Assembly (NCBI GenBank): GCA_018711275.1
Contig: DVIN01000060.1
Coordinates: 1 to 38,076, forward strand
Direction of reading: 5' to 3'
Length of the DNA stretch: 38,076 bases
From: Candidatus Pullilachnospira intestinigallinarum
Lineage (GTDB): Bacteria; Bacillota; Clostridia; Lachnospirales; Lachnospiraceae
Translations under genes and position numbers: made by a program
Notes under the pieces: model-generated
The model's input: the letters and a program-made list of their open reading frames with translations, nothing else
Told to the model about the DNA's origin: nothing
The model's database searches: none
Shown: positions 8,352 to 14,905 of the stretch, piece after piece
Numbering within the stretch: the first letter of the stretch is position 1
Layout of the letters: each line of letters opens with the position of its first letter

Positions 8352-8870
8352 TCACTCCCCAATCCCCCAAAATTCCTCCACCCCCACAATCTCATCCCCT
8401 GTCACCATATCCAGATCATCAAACCCAATCTCCACTTCCCCCTCTCCGTCAAACACCCGCAGCCACCGTCCGGCCGGCTCCAGGCGTGTCACCGTGCCGG
8501 TCACTTCCTCATAAGTTCCCATGGGCGCATCCGCCGATGCTCCTGTGTTCATACCTTCCGCGTCCATGCCTTCCGCCCGAAAATACCGTATCGTCACCCG
8601 CATCCCTTTCCGTACCTGCATAAGCAGATCCGACAGCGTCCCGATATCCTCCTCCGACAGGATCCGCTTCGGTACCAGTGTCCGTTTCCGGCCTTCCTCG
8701 GCGATTTCCTCCTCATATCCCCGAAGAGCGGCAAAAGGTGAGAAAATTTTGGCCCGGCTGTCCACCGGCATCCGGGGGTGGCGGAAAGAAGGCTCCGGCG
8801 GAGAAAGGGGCAGAAGATCCGCGTATTTTCTCTGAACAGTCAGCCCTTCCTTTGAATTTTTGTAATCCAT
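8352..8870 (-). CDS. YolD-like family protein
   Basis: The product has 172 residues. The N-terminal part, with RKYADLLPL, RHPRMPVDSRAKIFSPFAAL and RGYEEEI, is the hallmark of YolD-like proteins. The middle (LSEEDIGTLSDLLMQVRKGM) and the C-terminal strand-rich part (IRYFRAEG, TGTVTRLEPAGRWLRV) also fit. In Bacillus, YolD proteins are encoded beside Y-family polymerases and are considered functional counterparts of UmuD. Here it is the last gene of the operon, 18 nt after the polymerase, with GGGAGG 8 nt before the start. A low-complexity stretch (GMDAEGMNTGASADAPMGTY) in the middle looks like a local expansion. Confidence 0.85.
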   Translation of the reverse strand: MDYKNSKEGLTVQRKYADLLPLSPPEPSFRHPRMPVDSRAKIFSPFAALRGYEEEIAEEGRKRTLVPKRILSEEDIGTLSDLLMQVRKGMRVTIRYFRAEGMDAEGMNTGASADAPMGTYEEVTGTVTRLEPAGRWLRVFDGEGEVEIGFDDLDMVTGDEIVGVEEFWGIGE

Positions 8871-8888
8871 ATCCTTATCCTCCCGAAA

Positions 8889-10355
8889 TCACGCCTTATG
8901 CCCGCCGATCTGTCCGTTCCGCTCCCGCATGGTGGCGCCGTCCAGATAGCTGGTGCCTTTCAGTACGGCATTTTTTCCAAACTTCTTTTTGATGCCCAGC
9001 ATGGCGTCCTGCAGCCGTTTCTCTTTTTCCAGCTGTCTGGTATCCGTAAAAAGATCATACTGCCAGAATCCTTCATCCTTCACCACCCGTCCTGCGGTGA
9101 TGGTGATGCGCCGCACCAGCAGGTCGGAACTGACGATCCGGTCAAAGAGGTCGGCGCAAGCCTGTCCCAGCTGGCTGGCCAGATTGGTGGGGGAATCCAG
9201 CCGCACGGTGCCGTGGGCGCCTTTGGGGACTTTGCGGCCGTAGTGGTCGATGTGGATCTCGCCGTGGTAGGAGCCGTTGTCACAGTTTTCCCGGTCGTAA
9301 CCCACGGTGAGCGTCAGGGAATCGGTGACCATGCCCTTGTCACACAGCTGGTAGGCCAGGCTGTCGGCCATTTCCAGAACGATGATTCTGGCTTTTGACA
9401 TTTCGTAGGGACAGGCCAGTACCTGGCCCTCGCAGATGCTGTTGGCGGCGGGGCGGTAAGCTTTGATCTCCCGCATCCCGCAGGGTTCCACGCCCCAGGC
9501 GTGGTCGATGAGAATCTCCGCGTCCACACCGAATTCCTTATAGAGCATGTCCGGATCGGAAATGCTGGCCCGGGCCAGTTCTCCCATGGTATGGATGTTG
9601 TGCCGCTCCAGCCGTTTGGCGATGCCGGGGCCGGTCTGCCAGAAATCCGTCAGGGGCCGGTGATCCCACAGCAGGTAGCGGAAGGATTCCTCGGTGAGCC
9701 GGGCGATGCGGACGCCGTCCGCGTCCGGCGGTGTGTGTTTGGCCACAATGTCCATGGCCAGCTTTGCCAGATAGAGGTTGGTGCCGATGCCGGCGGTGGC
9801 GGTGATGCCGGTGGCATATAAAACTTCCCGGATCATGGTTTTTGCCAGGTCGTGGGCGGACATCCGGTAGTGTTCCAGATAGGGCGTCACATCCATGAAA
9901 ACCTCGTCGATGGAGTAGACATGGATGTCCTCCGGGGCCACATATTTCAGATAGATGGCGTAGATCTGGGAGGATACCTTCATATAATAAGCCATCCGGG
10001 GAGGGGCGGCCAGATAGGATACCTCCAGGAGAGGATCCCTGTGCAGCGCCTCCGCGTCGAAGGAGGGAGCGCCAAGGGTTGGGCGGCCGTCTTTTGTCAG
10101 GGCCGTGCCGTTTCGGATGGCGTTGTTCAGCCGCTGCCGGTTGACTTCCCGGAGACGCTGGATCACCTCAAACAGCCGTGCCCTTCCCGGGATCCCATAG
10201 GCTTTCAGGGAGGGGGACACGGCCAGACAGATGGTTTTCTCCGTCCGGGAGGTGTCTGCCACCACCAGATTGGTGGTCAGCGGGTTCAGATGGCGGGCGG
10301 CACACTCGGCGGAGGCGTAGTAAGATTTCAGATCGATGGCCAGATATGTTCTCAT
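8889..10355 (-). CDS. Y-family DNA polymerase, UmuC/UvrX-like
   Basis: This 488-residue error-prone polymerase is expected to copy damaged DNA. The palm residues are visible as AIDLKSYYAS (Asp8, Tyr12-Tyr13 as steric-gate region) and YSIDEVFMD (Asp150-Glu151). GPGIAKRLERHNIHTMGELA is the helix-hairpin-helix thumb region, and the little-finger domain follows (DSLTLTVGY). An insertion at about residues 70-115 relative to DinB is usual for the Gram-positive UmuC/UvrX branch. The ATG at 10355 is preferred over earlier in-frame codons because AAGGAGG lies 9 nt upstream, and it overlaps the stop of the upstream small gene by 4 nt (ATGA). It lies under the LexA box at 10669-10682. Confidence 0.92.
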   Translation of the reverse strand: MRTYLAIDLKSYYASAECAARHLNPLTTNLVVADTSRTEKTICLAVSPSLKAYGIPGRARLFEVIQRLREVNRQRLNNAIRNGTALTKDGRPTLGAPSFDAEALHRDPLLEVSYLAAPPRMAYYMKVSSQIYAIYLKYVAPEDIHVYSIDEVFMDVTPYLEHYRMSAHDLAKTMIREVLYATGITATAGIGTNLYLAKLAMDIVAKHTPPDADGVRIARLTEESFRYLLWDHRPLTDFWQTGPGIAKRLERHNIHTMGELARASISDPDMLYKEFGVDAEILIDHAWGVEPCGMREIKAYRPAANSICEGQVLACPYEMSKARIIVLEMADSLAYQLCDKGMVTDSLTLTVGYDRENCDNGSYHGEIHIDHYGRKVPKGAHGTVRLDSPTNLASQLGQACADLFDRIVSSDLLVRRITITAGRVVKDEGFWQYDLFTDTRQLEKEKRLQDAMLGIKKKFGKNAVLKGTSYLDGATMRERNGQIGGHKA

Positions 10356-10639
10356 GGGCGGGTGCCTCCTTTTTCCACAAACCATCTCCCCACCCGGCCC
10401 CGGAACAGGGGATCTGTCCGCTCAAAATACAGGTGCTTTTCCTGGCCGTGGATCACCACGGTGTAGCAGTCGCTGCAGGAGGCGGAAGAGTCCGCAGGGC
10501 GGTAGTCCCGGACCGCTTCGATGGGAAAGGTACGTCCGTCGCTCCAGGTGATGGAGACCGGCTGCATATAGCCGGTGGAGTCAAAACAGGAAGCGACGCT
10601 CACATAGATCCGTTCAACAGGATGACGCTTTTTCAACAC
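10352..10639 (-). CDS. Small uncharacterised protein, first gene of the SOS polymerase operon
   Basis: The predicted protein has 95 residues. The GTG at 10639 is chosen because GGAGG lies 8 nt upstream and the transcription start predicted from the promoter leaves a short leader; the open frame extends further upstream, but into the promoter. Strand-rich sequence is visible: RIYVSVASCFDSTGYMQPVS, TWSDGRTFPIEAV, then CYTVVIHGQEKHLYFERTD and GRWFVEK. This suggests a small beta-barrel or PH-like fold (inference). I recognise similar short proteins beside UmuC-like genes in Clostridia but know no assigned function. Its 4-nt overlap with the polymerase start indicates translational coupling. Confidence 0.75.
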   Translation of the reverse strand: MLKKRHPVERIYVSVASCFDSTGYMQPVSITWSDGRTFPIEAVRDYRPADSSASCSDCYTVVIHGQEKHLYFERTDPLFRGRVGRWFVEKGGTRP

Positions 10640-10668
10640 GGCAAACACCTCCAATACGCAAATAAAAT

Positions 10669-10717
10669 CGAACTTGTGTTCGTATATAACTATAGAACAG
10701 GAAGGTCCGGATGTCAA
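10669..10717 (-). promoter_or_regulatory. SOS promoter with LexA (DinR) box
   Basis: On the minus strand, TTGACA (10717-10712) and TATAGT (10694-10689) are 17 nt apart, a near-consensus promoter. Immediately downstream, CGAACACAAGTTCG (10682-10669) matches the Gram-positive LexA/DinR consensus CGAAC-N4-GTTCG perfectly and would cover the transcription start. The operon should therefore be repressed by LexA and induced by DNA damage. Confidence 0.92.
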
Positions 10718-10824
10718 GGCAAAACGGGAGATCAGCGGCTGCTAAATTGTGGAAAGGATGGCAACGGTTCGGCCTTCAACTGCTCCGCGATGCGGAGACA
10801 TAAGGAGAAATCATCAAAAAATAA

Positions 10825-10853
10825 TTGTTATTTACCGCTTTCCATGATAGACT
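10825..10853 (+). promoter_or_regulatory. Weak candidate promoter for the PBP gene
   Basis: TTGTTA (10825-10830) and TAGACT (10848-10853) are 17 nt apart, upstream of the penicillin-binding protein. The -10 is poor. The remainder of 10718-10927 shows no RNA structure or gene that I can support. Confidence 0.3.
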
Positions 10854-10927
10854 TGTGGAAACAATGGAAGGCCGGAAGGCAGAGACATTATACATTTATA
10901 TATTAAAGAAGAGATGGGGGCATACCA

Positions 10928-13012
10928 TTGAAGAATAGAAAGAAAAAACTGGTGATTGCGGGGGCGGCACTGCTGGCCGTGGCGGCTGCGGCGGCAGCGG
11001 GAACCTTTCTTTATCTGAATCTGCGGGAGGAGACGGAGCAGCCGGAACATTTGTTGACGGCGTATTTCCGCGCCATTTCCCAGGGAGACTATGAGGCCAT
11101 GTACAGCCAGCTCTCTGCCGAAAGCCGCCAGGCAGTGGATCAGGAGCGGTTTGTGGAGCGGAATCAGAAGATTTATGAGGGAATCGAAGCGGAAAATCTG
11201 GAAATAGTTTCTGAAGAACGCCGGGAAGGGGAAGACGGGCAGGTGGTGATTCCCTATACCATTTCCATGGACACGGTGGCCGGGCCGCTGAGTCTTTCCA
11301 ACGAGGCCGTTTACACGGAAGAAGAGGGGGAATACCGGCTGGAATGGACGGACGCCATGATTTTTGCCGATCTGACAGCCTCGGATACGGTGCGGGTTTC
11401 CAGGGATGAGGCCGAGCGGGGAAGCATTTATGACCGTAACGGCGTGATGCTGGCGGGGCCCGGCCTGGCTTCTTCCGTGGGGCTGGTGCCGGGGAAGATG
11501 GCGGAGGATCCCACGGCGGATCTGGAGACGCTGGCCAATCTTCTGGGAACCACGGTGGAGGATATTCAGGAGGAGCTGGATGCTTCCTGGGTGCAGGAGG
11601 ACAGCTTTGTACCCCTGAAAACCATGGAAAAGGTTTATGACACGGAGATTGCCTCCGGGCAGGCGGATGAGGAAACCGTGGCCCTGTGGCAGCTGCAGCA
11701 GCAGATGCTGGAGATCCCCGGCGTGATGATTTCCGATGTGGAGGTGCGGGTGTATCCGCTGGCGGAGGCGGCCTCCCATCTGGTGGGCTATGTGCAGAAT
11801 ATCACTGCGGAGGAGCTGGAGGAACACGCGGGGGAAGGATATTCCGCTTCCAGTGTCATCGGAAAAAGCGGGGTGGAAAGTCTTTATGAGACGCAGCTGA
11901 AGGGCAGCGACGGTTACACCATTTCCATTGTGGATGAAAATGGGGAGACCAAAGAGGTGATTGCGGTTCTGCCGAAGCAGGACGGGGAGGAGATCCATCT
12001 GACCATCGACGCCCATCTGCAGCAGCTTCTGTATGATCAGATGAAGGATGACAAGGGTACGGCTGCGGCCATTCATCCCCAAACCGGGGAGGTGCTGGCG
12101 CTTCTGAGTACGCCGGGCTATGACAACAATCTGTTTGTCCGGGGCATGAGCCAGGCGGAGTGGGACGCCATCAGCCAGGATGAGCAAAGCCCCATGCAGA
12201 ACCGGTTCCGGGCGGTCTGGTGTCCCGGGTCGTCGCTGAAACCGGTGATTGCGGCCATCGGCCTGAATACGGGTGCGCTGACCACTCAGGAGGATCTGGG
12301 GGCGGACGGCGACCGCTGGCAGAAGGACGCCAGTTGGGGGGATTATTATATCACCACCCTGCACCCCTGCCAGAATGCGGTGATGGAGGAGGCCATGATT
12401 CTCTCAGACAACATCTATTTTGCCAAAGCGGCGCTGAGAATCGGAGCGGACACGCTGGCCGGGCAGCTGGAAGACCTGGGATTCGAGGAAGAGATGCCCT
12501 TTGATTTCGGCCTGACAGCCTCCCAGTACAGCAACGGGGAAGGATTTGCCTCGGAGATCCAGCTGGCAGATTCCGGCTACGGCCAGGGAGAAATGCTGGT
12601 GAACCCGCTGCATATGGCGTCCATCTATTCGGCATTTTCCAATGACGGAAATATGGTGCTGCCCTATCTGATTTCCGGAACAGAAACCTCCTGGTGGAAG
12701 GAAGGGGTATTTACCCCGGAGGTGGCACAGACGGTGGAAGATATGCTGGTGCAGGTGATTGAAGATGAAAACGGCACCGGCCACGGAGCCAGGATCGAGG
12801 GTCTGTCTCTGGCGGGGAAAACGGGAACGGCGGAGATTAAGGATTCCCAGGACGATACCACCGGAACGGAGCTGGGATGGTTCAATGTGTATACCACAGA
12901 GTCGGAAAATCCGCTGCTGCTGGTGAGCATGATAGAAGATGTGAAGGACCGGGGCGGCAGCGGCTATGTGGTGGACAAGATCCGGCAGGTGCTGGAGGCG
13001 TATTACCAGTAA
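10928..13012 (+). CDS. Class B penicillin-binding protein with MecA-like N-terminal domain
   Basis: This 694-residue membrane-anchored transpeptidase should cross-link peptidoglycan. A lysine/arginine-rich start and one membrane helix (about residues 8-27) place the rest outside. An NTF2-like MecA_N-type domain follows (about 35-140: LLTAYFRAISQGDYEAMYS). Next come the PBP dimerisation domain (RGSIYDRNGVMLA) and the transpeptidase domain. The catalytic motifs are PGSSLKP (Ser435, Lys438), SDN (493-495) and KTG (631-633). The first motif has SSLK instead of the usual STFK. The start is TTG at 10928, preceded by GGGGG. It stands alone, with no elongation or division partner. PBP3/PBP2a relatives with low beta-lactam affinity share this layout, but affinity cannot be read here. 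Confidence 0.9.
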   Translation: MKNRKKKLVIAGAALLAVAAAAAAGTFLYLNLREETEQPEHLLTAYFRAISQGDYEAMYSQLSAESRQAVDQERFVERNQKIYEGIEAENLEIVSEERREGEDGQVVIPYTISMDTVAGPLSLSNEAVYTEEEGEYRLEWTDAMIFADLTASDTVRVSRDEAERGSIYDRNGVMLAGPGLASSVGLVPGKMAEDPTADLETLANLLGTTVEDIQEELDASWVQEDSFVPLKTMEKVYDTEIASGQADEETVALWQLQQQMLEIPGVMISDVEVRVYPLAEAASHLVGYVQNITAEELEEHAGEGYSASSVIGKSGVESLYETQLKGSDGYTISIVDENGETKEVIAVLPKQDGEEIHLTIDAHLQQLLYDQMKDDKGTAAAIHPQTGEVLALLSTPGYDNNLFVRGMSQAEWDAISQDEQSPMQNRFRAVWCPGSSLKPVIAAIGLNTGALTTQEDLGADGDRWQKDASWGDYYITTLHPCQNAVMEEAMILSDNIYFAKAALRIGADTLAGQLEDLGFEEEMPFDFGLTASQYSNGEGFASEIQLADSGYGQGEMLVNPLHMASIYSAFSNDGNMVLPYLISGTETSWWKEGVFTPEVAQTVEDMLVQVIEDENGTGHGARIEGLSLAGKTGTAEIKDSQDDTTGTELGWFNVYTTESENPLLLVSMIEDVKDRGGSGYVVDKIRQVLEAYYQ

Positions 13013-13043
13013 AACACGCAGAGAAGATATATCATTTACAAAC

Positions 13044-13056
13044 AAAATATATTTTA
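13044..13056 (+). promoter_or_regulatory. Operator-like AT-rich element upstream of the regulator promoter
   Basis: AAAATATATTTTA just upstream of the -35 of the GntR-type gene resembles AAAAGTATATTTT and TAAATATATTTA in the transporter leader (14616-14664, 14851-14862). A shared site suggests autoregulation plus control of the transporter operon (inference). Confidence 0.45.
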
Positions 13057-13061
13057 CGGTA

Positions 13062-13090
13062 TTTACAATTTTTTCGGAAATCTTTATAAT
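13062..13090 (+). promoter_or_regulatory. Promoter of the GntR/LacI-type regulator
   Basis: TTTACA (13062-13067) and TATAAT (13085-13090) are exactly 17 nt apart. Transcription would start near 13097, which makes the ATG at 13102 almost leaderless and favours the ATG at 13123. Confidence 0.8.
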
Positions 13091-13122
13091 GAAAGAAATA
13101 AATGGCGGAAAGGTTTCGGAAA

Positions 13123-14247
13123 ATGCAGAAAGAACAGTATTTGTACAGAACCGTTTATGAGGATTTGCGGAAAAAGATTCAGGAAGGGGAGCTGCGCGCG
13201 GGACAGAAGCTGCCGCCGGAGCAGGAGATGTCTCAGTCTTACGGGGTCAGCGCCATTACGGTGAAAAAAGCGCTGAGCATGCTGGCCGGGGAGAATCTGA
13301 TCCGGCGGGTGCGGGGAAAAGGAAGTTTCATAACCGGGGAGGAGGAGCGGCAGGAAAGCGCGGCGGCGCAGAAAAAGGGCCAGCCTCTGATCGGAGCGAT
13401 TTTTGAGCATATCAGTTCCAGCTTCGGCCAGGAACTGATGTATGAGATGGAACGGATTGCCCGGCAGGAGGGCTACCGGTTATTTCCGTGCTTTTCCTAT
13501 GGAGACCGGAAGCTGGAGACGGAGGCGATCCGCTGTCTGACCGGCCTGGGCGTGGAAGGCATGCTGATCATGCCGGCGCATGGAAGACATTACAGCCGGG
13601 AGATTCTGCGGCTGGTGCTGGAGGATTTTCCGGTGGTGCTGGTGGATAAAAAGATGGAGGGCATTGCGGTGGCCTCCGTGCGCACCGACGGTGAGGAAGC
13701 CATGCGGCAGCTGGTGCGCTACCTGTCCCAAAAGGGGAGGAAACAGATTGCCCTGGTGACGGTGGAGGAAGTGGGAACCTCCACGCTGATTGAGCGAAGA
13801 GCGGGATTTTACCGGGGGATGGAGGAAGAAGGCCTGATTCCCTGCCCGGAATGTCGCCTGCCCTATCTGAACTATGAAAACCCCTTTCAGGTGTACGGGG
13901 AAGTTTACAGAGAACAGATCCGCCAGTACCTGAAGACCTGGAAGGGAAGCCTGAACGGAATTGTCTGCGCGGAATATGGTGTAGCTCTGGAGGTGACCGC
14001 AGCGCTCAGGGAACTGGCCTGCGAAGAAGCCATAGAGGTGTGCTGTATTGACGAAAATTATATCGGCAGCGGCCAGTACCGTCTGACCCATGTGAAGCAG
14101 GATGAAAAGAAGATGGCAGACTGTGCCATGGATCTGCTGCTGAAAAAGATCCGGGGGGAAGAACTGGAAAAGGAGAATTACCTGATTCCGGGGATTTTCC
14201 GGGAGGGCCCGGAGAGCCGGAAGGCCAAAATGCTGCAGAGCGGGTGA
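13123..14247 (+). CDS. GntR-family transcription regulator with LacI-type sugar-binding domain
   Basis: The protein has 374 residues. The N-terminal 70 residues form a GntR winged helix (YRTVYEDLRKKIQEGELRAG, LPPEQEMSQSYGVSAITVKK, RRVRGKGSFI). The rest is a periplasmic-binding-protein-like effector domain as in LacI/AraR (IGAIFEHISSSFGQELMYEM, VVLVDKKMEG, NGIVCAEYGVALEV, LTHVKQDEKKM). This AraR-like architecture normally represses sugar utilisation genes until the sugar binds. ATG 13123 is preferred over 13102 because of the promoter position and GGAAAGG 9 nt upstream. It faces the transporter operon in the same direction, across a 658-nt leader with matching AT-rich repeats. Confidence 0.87.
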   Translation: MQKEQYLYRTVYEDLRKKIQEGELRAGQKLPPEQEMSQSYGVSAITVKKALSMLAGENLIRRVRGKGSFITGEEERQESAAAQKKGQPLIGAIFEHISSSFGQELMYEMERIARQEGYRLFPCFSYGDRKLETEAIRCLTGLGVEGMLIMPAHGRHYSREILRLVLEDFPVVLVDKKMEGIAVASVRTDGEEAMRQLVRYLSQKGRKQIALVTVEEVGTSTLIERRAGFYRGMEEEGLIPCPECRLPYLNYENPFQVYGEVYREQIRQYLKTWKGSLNGIVCAEYGVALEVTAALRELACEEAIEVCCIDENYIGSGQYRLTHVKQDEKKMADCAMDLLLKKIRGEELEKENYLIPGIFREGPESRKAKMLQSG

Positions 14248-14296
14248 TTCCGCCGGTATGCGCCCCGGCACAGAAACAGAAAATAACTGACAGGAG

Positions 14297-14345
14297 AAAT
14301 CCGGAAAGGATCCTTTGGAGGGAGGATCCTTTCCGGATTTTTGCG
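14297..14345 (+). terminator. Terminator of the regulator gene
   Basis: A perfect 17-bp stem (14297-14313 with 14324-14340; core CCGGAAAGGATCC) has a 10-nt loop and ends in a T-run from 14338. It lies 50 nt after the regulator stop and separates it from the transporter operon. Confidence 0.92.
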
Positions 14346-14447
14346 CGATAAGCCCGGAGGGTGCTGCGTGCCAGTGGCACGTGTTTAGCACCGACCGAAG
14401 CGGAGCGTAGACCGGCCGCCGTGCTTGCACGAGCGGACATCCGACGG
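14341..14447 (+). repeat. REP-like element, copy 1 (module order A-B)
   Basis: This 107-nt GC-rich element follows a terminator directly. It shares its outer ends with copy 2 (22378-22484): GCGcGATAAGcCCGGAGG on the left and CATCCGACGG on the right. Between them lie module A (14361-14413, 53 nt, with the hairpin CGTGCC-AGT-GGCACG) and module B (14413-14436, hairpin GTGC-TT-GCAC). In copy 2 module A is inverted and placed after B. Confidence 0.8.
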
Positions 14448-14496
14448 GCAACGGTCATCGAGCGGCAATGCCGCGAGATGAGCGAGGTATCGCGGT

Positions 14497-14532
14497 GATC
14501 GGATAGGGGAAGGAATCTTCTTCTATCCGATC
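14497..14532 (+). repeat. Inverted repeat downstream of the REP-like element
   Basis: GATCGGATAG (14497-14506) and CTATCCGATC (14523-14532) form a perfect 10-bp stem with a 16-nt loop. No T-run follows, so it is not a standard terminator. It could be a further module of the repeat next to it. Confidence 0.6.
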
Positions 14533-14615
14533 GTGTTGGGGCAGCTGGCGCCGGATGGGAAAGCCCGGGACGCAGGCGGAGAGAAGAAAAATTTCTGAGA
14601 TCCGCGATTTTAGAT

Positions 14616-14664
14616 AAAAGTATATTTTGGAATAAAGTATATTTTAAATGATTAAATATATTTA
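14616..14664 (+). promoter_or_regulatory. Three AT-rich operator-like repeats in the transporter leader
   Basis: AAAAGTATATTTT (14616-14628), AAAGTATATTTT (14634-14645) and the palindrome TAAATATATTTA (14653-14664) are spaced about 18-19 nt apart centre to centre, roughly two helical turns. Similar sequences lie in the -35/-10 spacer of the transporter promoter (14851-14862) and at the regulator promoter (13044-13056). They are the best candidates for regulator binding sites. Confidence 0.55.
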
Positions 14665-14707
14665 ACATGATCCTTACTTTTTTATGATAGATGGAGAATA
14701 CGCTAAA

Positions 14708-14716
14708 TGTTACAAT
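14708..14716 (+). promoter_or_regulatory. Candidate extended -10 element, upstream promoter of the transporter
   Basis: TGTTACAAT fits an extended -10 box, without a good -35. It is the only visible promoter that could transcribe the six-codon frame at 14760. Confidence 0.3.
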
Positions 14717-14759
14717 ATCCGTGAAGTCAAGGGAAATAGACAGAAAATAAGGAGGGCTT

Positions 14760-14780
14760 ATGAGAAGAAAGTTTCGGTAA
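14760..14780 (+). CDS. Possible six-residue leader peptide (MRRKFR)
   Basis: ATG at 14760 is preceded by GGAGG at 14751-14755 and the frame ends at TAA 14778-14780 after MRRKFR. The ribosome site is as good as those of the real genes nearby. It may be a leader peptide of the transporter operon or the leftover start of a deleted gene. Six codons are too few to distinguish these. Confidence 0.25.
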   Translation: MRRKFR

Positions 14781-14837
14781 TTTTCCACAAAACAGAAGTT
14801 GAAAACTAGTGGAAACTGATAAAAATATAATATACTG

Positions 14838-14866
14838 TTTACAAAGAATAAAAAGTATATTATTAT
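14838..14866 (+). promoter_or_regulatory. Promoter of the ABC transporter operon
   Basis: TTTACA (14838-14843) and TATTAT (14861-14866) are 17 nt apart. The spacer contains AAAAGTATATTA (14851-14862), matching the operator-like repeats, so a bound regulator would block polymerase directly. The -35 is identical to that of the regulator gene. Confidence 0.75.
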
Positions 14867-14905
14867 AAACTTACAAATCCTAAGAGAAAAGGGAGGAAAA
14901 CGTGT

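Larger units (their letters stand above)
14248..14905. other. 658-nt gap between regulator and transporter: contents
   Basis: The gap holds, in order, the regulator terminator (14297-14345), a REP-like element (14341-14447), a second GC-rich hairpin (14497-14532), AT-rich operator-like repeats (14616-14664), an extended -10 candidate (14708-14716), a six-codon reading frame (14760-14780), an inverted repeat TTTCCAC/GTGGAAA (14782-14788, 14809-14815) and a good promoter (14838-14866). No longer gene is supported on either strand. Confidence 0.8.

Noticed and set aside
10640-10717. Longer version of the small SOS-operon gene starting at 10717
   Set aside because: The additional codons would lie across the promoter and LexA box; the GTG at 10639 has GGAGG at the right distance.
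14341-14540. CRISPR array or structured RNA in the GC-rich repeats after the regulator
   Set aside because: Units are not regularly spaced direct repeats with unique spacers, and the same pieces recur at 22378 in a rearranged order, which fits a REP-like element better.
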